From the NCBI GenBank assembly GCA_007130675.1, contig SLSB01000329.1:1-9136 (forward strand): a stretch of DNA of 9,136 nucleotides, read 5' to 3'. A program made the position numbers and the translations under genes. Origin of the DNA: Candidatus Hydrogenedentota bacterium. GTDB lineage: Bacteria > Hydrogenedentota > Hydrogenedentia > Hydrogenedentales > SLHB01. Shown here piece after piece: positions 1 to 6,449 of this stretch. Under the pieces are notes generated by a model. It did not search any database. It was not told the DNA's origin and worked only from the letters and a program-made list of their open reading frames with translations. Numbering within the stretch: the stretch's first letter is position 1; every line of letters starts with the position of its first letter.

Positions 1-211
1 GCACGGCTGGTCCGTCGAATAGAGACGGGCTGAGCGGTTTCACTTGCGCATAAGCAACGCGAGCTTACCCGCCCATGGCATTTTACTGCGTCCCGCCTGG
101 CCGGCAAACGGGGGGCGACTGCTATACCGGTCTGTCGACAGGTATCTTTTCGCTGCGAATATCTGTTTCCCTTTGCAGCGCGGCAACATCTCCAAACGCG
201 CCGCATTCTCC
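1..211. other. Upstream region with no supported gene
   Basis: I see no gene I can support here. Short open frames exist, but they start at non-ATG codons, lack a ribosome site and run through the promoter and start of the next gene. All three plus-strand frames meet a stop within the first 51 bases, so the window may open on the last few codons of a gene lying to the left; which frame is undecidable. A small imperfect inverted repeat (ATACC at 124-128, GGTAT at 141-145, then CTTTT at 146-150) could be a weak terminator for such a gene, but the stem is only five pairs. Confidence 0.4.
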
Positions 212-240
212 TTTACCTGTCTTCTCCGTACGGCTACAAT
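212..240 (+). promoter_or_regulatory. Candidate sigma70 promoter for the ThuA-like gene
   Basis: TTTACC at 212-217 matches four of six bases of the TTGACA -35 box. TACAAT at 235-240 matches five of six of the TATAAT -10 box. The spacer is exactly 17 bases. Transcription would start near 247, leaving a leader of about 33 bases before the start codon at 280, which contains the ribosome site AAAGGA (268-273). This is the best-spaced promoter pair in the window. Confidence 0.6.
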
Positions 241-279
241 ACCGCCCGGTGTCTGGGAGACTCAACGAAAGGACTGGAC

Positions 280-1020
280 ATGAAGGACGGACTCCGGGTC
301 ACGGTGTGGAATGAGGGTGTGCATGAGAAGCGGGACGAAGCGGTCGCCCGGATTTATCCCGAGGGCATGGGCAAGCCGATTGCCGATTATCTCGCCAAAC
401 TGCGGGGCATTGCTTCGGTGCGCATCGCCGAGCTGGGCGACGAAGGCCAGGGCGTGACGGACGAAATCCTCGACAGCACCGATGTGATGACATGGTGGGG
501 CCATTGCGCCCACGACGAAGTCACTGACGACAACGCCGCCAGGGTCAAGCAGCGGGTTCTCGATGGCATGGGGCTGGTGGTGCTGCATGCGGGCCATTTT
601 TCGAAGTTATTCAAGGGGCTCATGGGTACAGGCTGCAACCTCAAATGGCGCGACGCAGGCGAAAAAGAGCGGCTGTGGGTGGTGGACCCCGCCCATCCTG
701 TCGCGGAAGGCCTCCCCGAGTACTTCGAACTGCCCGAAACCGAGATGTACGGCGAGCATTTTGACATCCCCCAGCCTGACCAGCTCGTGCTTATCAGTTG
801 GTTCGAGGGCGGCGAGGTGTTTCGCAGCGGGTGCTGCTGGCACCGCGGGCTGGGCAAGGTTTTCTATTTCCGCCCCGGTCACGAAACCTTTCCCATCTAC
901 CACAACACGACCGTTTTGAAGGTCATCTACAACGGTCTCCGGTGGGCCGCTCCCTCGGGCCTGAAAGAGGCGGTCCGCGGCAATGTGAAACCCCTCGAGA
1001 ACATCGCGAAAAAAGCCTGA
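280..1020 (+). CDS. ThuA-like domain protein (trehalose utilization family)
   Basis: A 246-residue cytoplasmic protein of the ThuA family, which has a class I glutamine-amidotransferase-like fold and is linked to trehalose and other sugar use; its reaction is not well defined. Family features seen: an N-terminal strand and WNEGVHE segment (10-16), the TWWGHCAHDEV segment (71-81), the GLVVLHAGHF strand-turn (98-107), DPAHPVAEGLP (136-146), and the C-terminal GKVFYFRPGHETFP (192-205) followed by a closing helix with NGLRWA. Several histidines (75, 78, 103, 106, 201) are placed as expected for the family. There is no signal peptide or membrane segment. ATG 280 is favoured by AAAGGA six bases upstream and a promoter at 212-240. 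Length is typical. The next gene starts 97 bases later in the same direction but is functionally unrelated, so this may be a single-gene unit. Family assignment is firm; substrate is unknown. Confidence 0.9.
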   Translation: MKDGLRVTVWNEGVHEKRDEAVARIYPEGMGKPIADYLAKLRGIASVRIAELGDEGQGVTDEILDSTDVMTWWGHCAHDEVTDDNAARVKQRVLDGMGLVVLHAGHFSKLFKGLMGTGCNLKWRDAGEKERLWVVDPAHPVAEGLPEYFELPETEMYGEHFDIPQPDQLVLISWFEGGEVFRSGCCWHRGLGKVFYFRPGHETFPIYHNTTVLKVIYNGLRWAAPSGLKEAVRGNVKPLENIAKKA

Positions 1021-1116
1021 CTGCTCCGAATAAGCACAGAGGCTCGGGTGCACGAGTTCAGGGGACTGCCTCCCCACGTGAATCGGGCAGGGGGTGGAGG
1101 TCATTCGGGTGCGGCC

Positions 1117-2079
1117 ATGAGGATGCCCACGGCAACGCTTTCGGACAAGCAGATGGCGCTTCTCGCGCGGAAGCTCGCTTACGCGTACGAGGGCGGCATT
1201 TCCATCAGACGCGCCCTCGAACTCATGGCCGAGGATAGCCGCGGCAGCAGCGTCAGAGCACTTGCCCGGGACCTCGCCAACGCCATCGAGAACGGATACT
1301 CGATCGAGGAGGCCTTGCGCGCTCAAGGTGGCGCGTTGGATGGTTTCTTCGTTGACCTCGTGGCCGCGGGCGAACGGGCAGGAAGACTCTCTGAAGCGCT
1401 CGAGACCCTGGGTCTCTGGTACGAAGAACAGCTGGCCTTTCGCCGGATGCTCTCCTACCAATTCTCTTATTACGTCGTGCTGTTTGCCGTGGTTGCATTC
1501 TTCCTGTATCCGAGCATCCGAGTATTCCTTCATGGGGGCTCACCGATGCTACTTGTGGCGGCGGCCATTCAGTTTTCCGTGGTTGCCGCCGTGGTCTATG
1601 CGGCTGCGCGCCTGGGAGTCCTGACTTGGCTCAGGCAGCGGTTCAGCGCACGCACATGGCCCTTCTCAGGTCTGACCAGACAGCTCAATCTCAGCCGTTT
1701 TTGCAGAATACTTGCTCTAACCTACGGGCATCTTTCGTTTTACGAAAGTTGGGCGCGGGCTGCGGAGTCGGTGTGGGACGAACAATCGCGCCGCCATTTG
1801 ATGCGCGTGCCGGATCGTGTCCGCGAGGGCGCGACACTCGGACAGGCGGTATTCGAATGCCAGGCCCTGCCCGATATAGTGAAAGAGATGATCATTACCG
1901 GTGAAAACACGGGCAATACCGACGAATGCTTCGTGAAAGCCTCCCAGTATTTGCGGGATGAGGCCATGCACCGCGCACACGTCCTTTCGCTGGCGGTTGG
2001 GAGCCTGATTATCATCGCCGTGATCGCACAACAGGCGCTCGGCGCCGCCCTTTTCCTTGGAAACATTCTGCTGTGGTAA
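1117..2079 (+). CDS. Type II secretion system F family protein, divergent short copy
   Basis: A 320-residue polytopic inner-membrane protein of the GspF/PilC platform family, which couples the assembly ATPase to pseudopilin or pilin polymerisation. The first cytoplasmic T2SSF domain (about 12-117) carries the AAGERAGRLSEAL signature (83-95). Membrane segments are at about 118-136, 144-165 and 290-318. The second T2SSF domain (about 190-288) carries TGENTGNTDEC (261-271). Its opening is unusual: the usual LLxAGVPL turn reads LTYGHLSFYE (201-210). Canonical GspF proteins have about 400 residues, so this copy is short. The start is uncertain: GGAGG at 1096-1100 lies 16 bases before ATG 1117, longer than ideal; ATG 1123 is an alternative, and GTG 1048 or 1078 lie upstream of the ribosome site and are less likely. 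No terminator follows, and a second family member starts 250 bases downstream. Confidence 0.85.
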   Translation: MRMPTATLSDKQMALLARKLAYAYEGGISIRRALELMAEDSRGSSVRALARDLANAIENGYSIEEALRAQGGALDGFFVDLVAAGERAGRLSEALETLGLWYEEQLAFRRMLSYQFSYYVVLFAVVAFFLYPSIRVFLHGGSPMLLVAAAIQFSVVAAVVYAAARLGVLTWLRQRFSARTWPFSGLTRQLNLSRFCRILALTYGHLSFYESWARAAESVWDEQSRRHLMRVPDRVREGATLGQAVFECQALPDIVKEMIITGENTGNTDECFVKASQYLRDEAMHRAHVLSLAVGSLIIIAVIAQQALGAALFLGNILLW

Positions 2080-2138
2080 GATACAGGGAGATATGCGCAG
2101 GTTCGGACTGCGAAGCCAGCGCCTGTCTCTTCTGAAAA

Positions 2139-2151
2139 CGGAAAGTTTCCG
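2139..2151. repeat. Short inverted repeat in the gap between the two gspF genes
   Basis: CGGAA and TTCCG flank AGT, a five-pair stem with a three-base loop (CGGAAAGTTTCCG), followed by GCTATTTCG. It lies 60 bases after the first gspF stop. The stem is short and the T-run weak, so at most it is a poor terminator. The rest of the 2080-2329 gap has no supportable gene; the frame open through it belongs to an upstream extension of the next gene without a ribosome site. Confidence 0.25.
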
Positions 2152-2278
2152 GCTATTTCGCAGCGGTCCGCGGCGTCTGAAGATTCCAATCCATTCACGC
2201 AAGACGGCTCGCGTAAGATCCGGTTGCCCGCCAGTTAGGAGCTGCGGAACGTCCGGAGTAGCAGATCGTCTCTGTGTC

Positions 2279-2287
2279 TGTTACAAT
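2279..2287 (+). promoter_or_regulatory. Candidate extended -10 promoter for the second gspF-like gene
   Basis: TG at 2279-2280, one base, then TACAAT at 2282-2287 forms an extended -10 element (TGnTAnnaT type). At 17 bases upstream the sequence is TAGCAG, a poor -35 box, but extended -10 promoters tolerate this. Transcription would begin near 2294, giving a 36-base leader. The element supports placing the real start at 2330 and not at the upstream in-frame codon at 2057, and suggests the second gspF gene can be expressed apart from the first. Confidence 0.45.
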
Positions 2288-2329
2288 CGGATAGAGTTCG
2301 CCTCACATGCGCCAATGCAGGAGTGCAGT

Positions 2330-3376
2330 ATGGGCCTGTTTTCCTCACAGATACCGGCCAAGAAGATGGTGCCGCTATGCCGTCAGCTCGCGACGTCGTA
2401 CGACGCGGGCATTCCCATCGTGCGCTCGCTCGAAATCATCGGCGCGCAACAGCAGGACCGCAAGATCCGAGGCATCTTTGAGGAAATGTCCGATGCGTTG
2501 AAGTCGGGCGACACCCTCGGCCAAGCGACCCGCAAACAGAGCAAGTATTTCCCGAATTTCTTCATGGAACTCATTGCCAGCGGTGAAATTGGCGGCAAAC
2601 TCGATGTGATGTTGCGCGATCTGGCCGATTATTACGAGGACCGTCTCGAACGGCAGCGGAGCGTCATGCGCATGATGGCGCTGCCGGTTATCCAGCTCAT
2701 CGCCGCTTGGTTTCTTGGCACGTTTGCCTTGCGGCTTGTGGGACAGGTTACCCGAGGGATGTCTGAAAGAGGCGGGGGCAGGGGTTTTGATTTTGTTGCG
2801 TTTTTCCGCGATTATGCTCAGTTTCAGCTGAAGGCCATCGGCATTTTTGCTTTGATTTTCGCGCTTATCGTGATTCTATCGAGGTTGGGCATCTTTAGCT
2901 GGATATCGGGATTGTTCACTACGCATATCTACCCGATGTCGGCGGTGACCAAACGGTTTGCGCTGGCGCGGTTCTTCCGGAGCCTGTCGCTGTTGCTTGG
3001 CGCGGGGGTACATGTGCCGGCGGCCATCGAACGCTCGGCGGCGGTCACGGCGAATCCCTATATCGAACGGGACTTGCTCAAGACCATTCCCCACGTTCAG
3101 CAAGGCAAGACTCTCGTCGAGGCGTTCCGCGAGGTGAAGTATCTCACGCCCACCGCGCGCGAAATGCTGTTGGTAGGCGAGCAGTCTGGCAAGCTCGACG
3201 AAGCCCTGCGCAAGGCCGCAGATTACCATTTCGACGAGGCGAACCAGGCGGTGGATATCGCGTCGAAGATTTTCGGCGTAATGCTGGTGCTTGCCGCCGC
3301 CTTGACTATCGGCTACATCATCATTACGTTTTACATGAGATTCTACGGAGGCATGATGAATGAGCTCGGGATTTAA
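2330..3376 (+). CDS. Type II secretion system F family protein, canonical copy
   Basis: A 348-residue inner-membrane platform protein of the GspF/PilC family. The first T2SSF domain (about 13-112) contains ASGEIGGKLDVML (83-95). Membrane segments fall at about 117-138, 167-186 and 314-336. The second domain (about 208-308) has the normal LLLGAGVHV turn (221-229) and VGEQSGKLDEAL (282-293). A glycine/charge-rich stretch (142-152, ending GGGRG) links the first membrane helix to a 155-165 segment. I place the start at ATG 2330, because CAGGAG (2318-2323) lies six bases upstream and the residues after it match the domain start; the open frame continues upstream to 2057 but that part is not homologous-looking and contains a promoter. 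Its two halves look conventional, unlike the preceding copy. The 3' end overlaps the next gene by 17 bases, indicating translational coupling with the prolyl isomerase. Confidence 0.9.
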   Translation: MGLFSSQIPAKKMVPLCRQLATSYDAGIPIVRSLEIIGAQQQDRKIRGIFEEMSDALKSGDTLGQATRKQSKYFPNFFMELIASGEIGGKLDVMLRDLADYYEDRLERQRSVMRMMALPVIQLIAAWFLGTFALRLVGQVTRGMSERGGGRGFDFVAFFRDYAQFQLKAIGIFALIFALIVILSRLGIFSWISGLFTTHIYPMSAVTKRFALARFFRSLSLLLGAGVHVPAAIERSAAVTANPYIERDLLKTIPHVQQGKTLVEAFREVKYLTPTAREMLLVGEQSGKLDEALRKAADYHFDEANQAVDIASKIFGVMLVLAAALTIGYIIITFYMRFYGGMMNELGI

Positions 3377-3887
3377 CGAACCGGATTTTGATTCTGTCGA
3401 GGAAGTGAAAGACCGCACCCTCATGTGGTGGGGCGCCGTGGGCGTTCTGGCGATTGTGTTGATTGCAGCGGCGTTCATCTGGGGCCGCGCGGACCCCAAC
3501 ATATCGCGCGTGCGGCTGCGCCACATTCTTATCGCCTATGACCGTGGCGATCCTGCCGCGCGGGCGCGGGCGCGCGACCGCGCCGAGGAGTTGCGTCAGC
3601 GCATCATCGAGGGCGAGAGTTTTCGAAGGCTCGCGAGAGAGTACTCGAACGATCCCCACAGCGCCGGCCGGGGCGGCGACCTCAGCTATATGCGCCGTGG
3701 CACCCTCGATCCCGTCATTGAAGAATACGCCTGGACCGCGCCGATTGGAGAAATCAGCGAGGTTCTCCACAGCCAATTCGGATATCACATCGTGCGGGTG
3801 GAAGATCGGCATCTCTCCGCGGCGGATAGGCACGACATCGAGATAAAGCGGCGGGTGACGGAAGAAGCCCATCCGGGCGCTCCGTAA
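3360..3887 (+). CDS. Membrane-anchored parvulin-type peptidyl-prolyl isomerase
   Basis: A 175-residue PpiC/parvulin-family protein that should catalyse cis-trans isomerisation of X-Pro bonds. An acidic N-terminal tail (1-20) is followed by one membrane helix (about 22-41, ending WGRAD). With K18 and R19 on the inner side, the rotamase domain (about 50-148) would be extracytoplasmic. Family landmarks: RHILI (54-58) with catalytic-type His55, FRRLAREYSND (88-98), SAGRGGDLSY (101-110), IGEISEVLHSQFGYHIV (129-145) with His143. A short charged tail follows. There is no SurA-like chaperone domain, so this is a minimal anchored parvulin, unlike the larger PrsA, PpiD or SurA. The start ATG 3360 lies inside the end of the second gspF gene, with GGAGGC at 3346-3351 eight bases upstream. 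The coupling suggests it helps fold envelope components of the same machine; that link is inference. Confidence 0.9.
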   Translation: MSSGFNEPDFDSVEEVKDRTLMWWGAVGVLAIVLIAAAFIWGRADPNISRVRLRHILIAYDRGDPAARARARDRAEELRQRIIEGESFRRLAREYSNDPHSAGRGGDLSYMRRGTLDPVIEEYAWTAPIGEISEVLHSQFGYHIVRVEDRHLSAADRHDIEIKRRVTEEAHPGAP

Positions 3888-3913
3888 CTCCCGTTGCCGC
3901 CTGGACCGCACAC

Positions 3914-3960
3914 ACGCCGCGCCGCCAATGCGGACACGCAACGGCGCGGCGTTGCCTTTG
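3914..3960 (+). terminator. Probable intrinsic terminator after the gspF-isomerase group
   Basis: An 11-pair perfect stem, ACGCCGCGCCG (3914-3924) with CGGCGCGGCGT (3942-3952), encloses a second small stem TGCG (3929-3932) / CGCA (3937-3940) with loop GACA. The tail TTGCCTTTG is only moderately T-rich. It starts 26 bases after the isomerase stop and ends 8 bases before the stop of the opposing small gene, so it separates converging transcripts. On the minus strand no T-run follows, so it fits best as a plus-strand terminator, possibly acting partly in both directions. Confidence 0.6.
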
Positions 3961-4140
3961 TCAGGTTTTCGCGTAATACTTCTGCAAATTCCGGATGACG
4001 GTGGGGAAATTGATCCAGTCGCTGAAGAATGCCGTGAGAAGCAGGATGACAAGCTGCTCGGCAGGCTCGATTCTGCCGGCGAGATCCACCCCGAACTGCG
4101 CTCGGGCGGGCATCCGCGATACGGGTTCGATGTGTTTCAT
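3961..4140 (-). CDS. Small hypothetical protein (59 residues)
   Basis: A short reading frame I do not recognise. The start ATG (4138-4140) is preceded on the minus strand by a strong ribosome site, GGAGGAAA at 4149-4156, with 8 to 11 bases of spacing depending on pairing. The frame is open further upstream to 4251, but that extension contains the ribosome site. The product has a mixed-charge first half (MKHIEPVSRMPARAQFG, then DLAGRIEPAEQ) and a hydrophobic patch VILLLTAFFSDWINF (31-45), then a basic aromatic end (LQKYYAKT). The patch is amphipathic and too short and polar-flanked for a confident membrane helix. It lies 173 bases beyond the ychF-like gene and ends next to the 3914-3952 hairpin. 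The evidence is the ribosome site and protein-like composition, not homology. Confidence 0.5.
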   Translation of the reverse strand: MKHIEPVSRMPARAQFGVDLAGRIEPAEQLVILLLTAFFSDWINFPTVIRNLQKYYAKT

Positions 4141-4177
4141 GGTCTGAATTTCCTCCAAAGTCTGTGACAGTGCGCGA

Positions 4178-4207
4178 ACTCTACCATACCGGGCCGGCAA
4201 CATCCAA
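4178..4207 (-). promoter_or_regulatory. Weak candidate promoter for the 59-residue small gene
   Basis: On the minus strand TTGGAT (4202-4207) and TAGAGT (4178-4183) are separated by 18 bases. They match three and four of six consensus bases. Transcription would start near 4171 and leave a leader of about 30 bases containing the GGAGGAAA ribosome site. The rest of 4141-4313 shows no other gene or clear terminator for the ychF-like gene, so read-through from that gene is an alternative way of expressing the small frame. Confidence 0.25.
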
Positions 4208-4313
4208 TGGCGAAGTCTTGAGCTAATCGCCGGCAAGCCACCGCTCTCCACATTTCACGGGATTTTCAGACACAGTGCGAGGATCGGTCTTGCCGAGTGT
4301 TGCCGGGGCTGGC

Positions 4314-5372
4314 CTACACATTGAACCGGACCAGGATGATGTCCCCATCCTGAACGATGTAATCCTTGCCCTCGAGGCGGACGTGCCCGGCTTCCTTTGC
4401 CTTGGCCATGGACCCCGCGGCCGCGAAATCGTCGAAGTGCACGACCTCGGCGCGAATGAACCCCCGGGCGAGATCACTGTGGATGATTCCGGCGGCATCT
4501 TGCGCACGCGTTCCCTTCGGAGCGGTCCATGCATGGACCTCGGTTTCGCCGGTGGTCAAGAAACTGACGAGCCCGAGCATGGCATAGGCGGTCTTGATAA
4601 AACGGGTGCGCGACTCCTCGCCAAGGCCGAGTTCTTCGCGAAACGCCGTGCGCTCGTCTTCGGGCAACTGGCAGACTTCCATTTCCATCGCGCCGCACAG
4701 CTCGATGAGGGTCTGGTCAGTTTGTTCGGCATACGCACGCAAGCCCGACGGGTCGTCCTGGCCGATGCGTTCGTCGCCATAGTTTCCCAGCAGCATGAGC
4801 GGTTTGCGCGACAAGAAGCAGAAGCCCGAAACCACCTTCTCCTCTTGGGGGTTCAGTTCGAGCAAACGGAGGGGCTCGTCCTTCTCGATATGGGCTTTGC
4901 ACCGGCCCAGCACCTCGTATTCGCGGTCTTTCCGGTGCTCTTTTTCGAGCCGCTCGAGGCGCCGCTCGATGATGATGAGGTCCTCGAGTTGCATCTCTGC
5001 CTCGAGGGCACGGCAATCGCGCACGGGGTCGACACCGCCAAGGGGATGCATCACGTTTTCGTTATCGAATGCCCTTACCACATGCACCAGGGCCTCGACC
5101 TGGCGCAACGCGGTCAACGCCGCGCTGCTCAGGGCTTTTTCTTCGCCGGACGCTTCATCCGGGGGCACGTCTACAAACTGAAAGTCAGCATAGGCAACCT
5201 TTTTAGGTTTGTATACCGCCGCCAGATGGTCGACTCGTTCGTCAGGCACCTTGAGCACGGCAAGATTGGCCTCGCGGTTTCCGAAAGCTCCCACTTCGGC
5301 GTGCGCGCCCGTCAACGAATTGAACACGGTGGTTTTGCCCGACCGCGCAAATCCGATGATTCCAACCTTCAT
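4314..5372 (-). CDS. ychF: Divergent YchF/OLA1-type P-loop NTPase with TGS-like C-terminal domain
   Basis: A 352-residue cytoplasmic protein of the YchF branch of Obg-related NTPases, whose usual members bind ATP and associate with ribosomes. Seen: P-loop GFARSGKTT (7-15); a helical insertion rich in charged residues (about 125-165); a G4-like site GNYGDE (196-201) where YchF usually has NxxE; and a well-conserved C-terminal DUF933/TGS domain (about 265-352) with EVHAWTAPKGT (278-288), GIIHSDLARGFIRAE (295-309), EGKDYIVQDGD (334-344) and the terminal RFNV. His109 in NVMHP aligns with the E. coli YchF catalytic His114. Odd: the G3 motif DxAG is DVPP (68-71), and the switch I stretch normally carrying NFPFCTIEPN is not recognisable. 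AGAGG lies five bases before ATG 5372. It follows the aldolase gene by 82 bases. C-terminal conservation makes family membership firm; nucleotide use is uncertain, and it may be a paralogue of a standard YchF encoded elsewhere. Confidence 0.9.
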   Translation of the reverse strand: MKVGIIGFARSGKTTVFNSLTGAHAEVGAFGNREANLAVLKVPDERVDHLAAVYKPKKVAYADFQFVDVPPDEASGEEKALSSAALTALRQVEALVHVVRAFDNENVMHPLGGVDPVRDCRALEAEMQLEDLIIIERRLERLEKEHRKDREYEVLGRCKAHIEKDEPLRLLELNPQEEKVVSGFCFLSRKPLMLLGNYGDERIGQDDPSGLRAYAEQTDQTLIELCGAMEMEVCQLPEDERTAFREELGLGEESRTRFIKTAYAMLGLVSFLTTGETEVHAWTAPKGTRAQDAAGIIHSDLARGFIRAEVVHFDDFAAAGSMAKAKEAGHVRLEGKDYIVQDGDIILVRFNV

Positions 5373-5454
5373 GGATACCTCTTCTCCAATAGCACATACG
5401 TTAGTTGCCGGGCGTGTTACGCCGTTTGCACCCCGCTGGTCTCAGCAGCTGCGT

Positions 5455-6432
5455 TTACAGATAAGGCTCGAGCTCGGTCTCGAGCAGGCGCTTGTAGGTC
5501 TCGTATTGCTCGTTGGTTACGTTGCCGATGGTTTTGGAATAGGCTGCCCCTGTCATCGGGCGCGCATAGGCGTCGACGGGGTAGCCGTGCTCGCTGGCGT
5601 ACCGCTTAAAGAACTCGACACTGTTGATGTCGAATGCCACCAGCTTGTAGACCGCATGCTGGGCCTGGATGGCTCCCTTTGCATCGTCCGCATTAAAGCG
5701 CTGCTGCAACGCGTTGAGTAGCTGCGGATACATGGCCGAGCCTTGCCCGATCACGGCTCTCGAACCGGCATACAGGCCTGCGTAGAACGCGTTCTCGTTG
5801 CCTGTAACATAGGCGAAGTCTTTGCCCTGCACCGCCGTGCAGAGCGTCGCGATGTAGCCCGCATCCGCCGTGGAGACCTTGATCCCGGCGAGATTCGGCA
5901 TATCGGCCAGGCGGGCGAGTGTGTCGTGGGTGAGTTGAAAGGCCTCGGCCATTCCCGGCGGCTGATAAATGAACGTAGGAATGCGCACGGCCTGGCTGAC
6001 CGTCTCGAAATACGCGAGGATCACATCGGTCGCCGTCTGCCCTTCGCGCGGCAGGATGGCCTCGGGCACCGTATGGACCACCCCGTCGGCGCCCTGCGCC
6101 TCGGCGTATTGACTCAATTCGACTGCCTGTCGGGTAAAAATGTCCGGATCAGGATAATGGCCGCGGTCACGGTCCCAGATGCCGGTGGTCCCAACCAGGA
6201 CGGGCGCTCGCCCCTCGAGATGAGCGCACGCGGTGCGGGCCATGGCCTTCACGTCCTCGAAACTGAAGGTATACATCTGCCCCATGCCCGCGCGCACGAA
6301 GAACGCGCTGATGCCGCCGCGCTCGAGCAGGAAATCCAGGAACCGGCATTGACCGTCCGGGTCAAAACTCAAATCGGAACGGAAAATCGAAAACGTAGGG
6401 GCAATACACCCCTGAACATATGCGGGAACCAT
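5455..6432 (-). CDS. DapA/NanA-superfamily Schiff-base aldolase
   Basis: A 325-residue TIM-barrel protein of the dihydrodipicolinate synthase / N-acetylneuraminate lyase superfamily. Class I lyase residues are visible: FIYQPPGM (154-161) with the active-site Tyr156, and GIKVSTAD (183-190) with the Schiff-base Lys185, 29 residues later as expected. The loop that reads G-T-T-G-E in true DapA is VRAGMGQMY here (46-54), so pyruvate-aspartate-semialdehyde condensation is unlikely; a sugar-acid or keto-acid lyase/dehydratase is more plausible. At about 325 residues it is longer than DapA (about 290), with an extended N-terminus and a C-terminal helical end. I choose ATG 6432 because GAGGG lies about six bases upstream; a GTG at 6453 in the same frame has no ribosome site and overlaps the preceding gene. 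It starts 17 bases after the membrane-protein gene, so the two form an operon. Confidence 0.88.
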   Translation of the reverse strand: MVPAYVQGCIAPTFSIFRSDLSFDPDGQCRFLDFLLERGGISAFFVRAGMGQMYTFSFEDVKAMARTACAHLEGRAPVLVGTTGIWDRDRGHYPDPDIFTRQAVELSQYAEAQGADGVVHTVPEAILPREGQTATDVILAYFETVSQAVRIPTFIYQPPGMAEAFQLTHDTLARLADMPNLAGIKVSTADAGYIATLCTAVQGKDFAYVTGNENAFYAGLYAGSRAVIGQGSAMYPQLLNALQQRFNADDAKGAIQAQHAVYKLVAFDINSVEFFKRYASEHGYPVDAYARPMTGAAYSKTIGNVTNEQYETYKRLLETELEPYL

Positions 6433-6449
6433 AAAGACCCTCTTTTCTA

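Noticed and set aside
44..283. Open frame of 79 codons ending in an ATGA overlap with the ThuA-like start
   Set aside because: It begins at a non-ATG codon without a ribosome site, runs through the -35/-10 promoter at 212-240, and its residues do not resemble a domain.
1061..1075. GGGGA / TCCCC hairpin after the ThuA-like gene
   Set aside because: Five pairs, no T-run, and too short to call a terminator with confidence.
1084..1100. G-rich run that might form a quadruplex
   Set aside because: Only two runs of three or more G are present; four are needed for a standard structure. It more likely includes the ribosome site GGAGG.
607..1533. 308-codon minus-strand open frame
   Set aside because: It lies antisense to the ThuA-like and first gspF genes, whose products are clear family members; it is a GC-rich shadow frame.
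3928..4167. 79-codon plus-strand frame opposite the 59-residue gene
   Set aside because: It begins inside the terminator hairpin, has no ribosome site, and the minus-strand frame has a strong one.
5411..5423. GGCGT-GTT-ACGCC hairpin between the aldolase and the ychF-like gene
   Set aside because: Short stem with no T-run on either side; such repeats are common by chance in GC-rich gaps.
4275..5609. 444-codon plus-strand open frame
   Set aside because: Longest plain open frame here, but it mirrors the YchF-type gene in the opposite strand and reads as low-information sequence.
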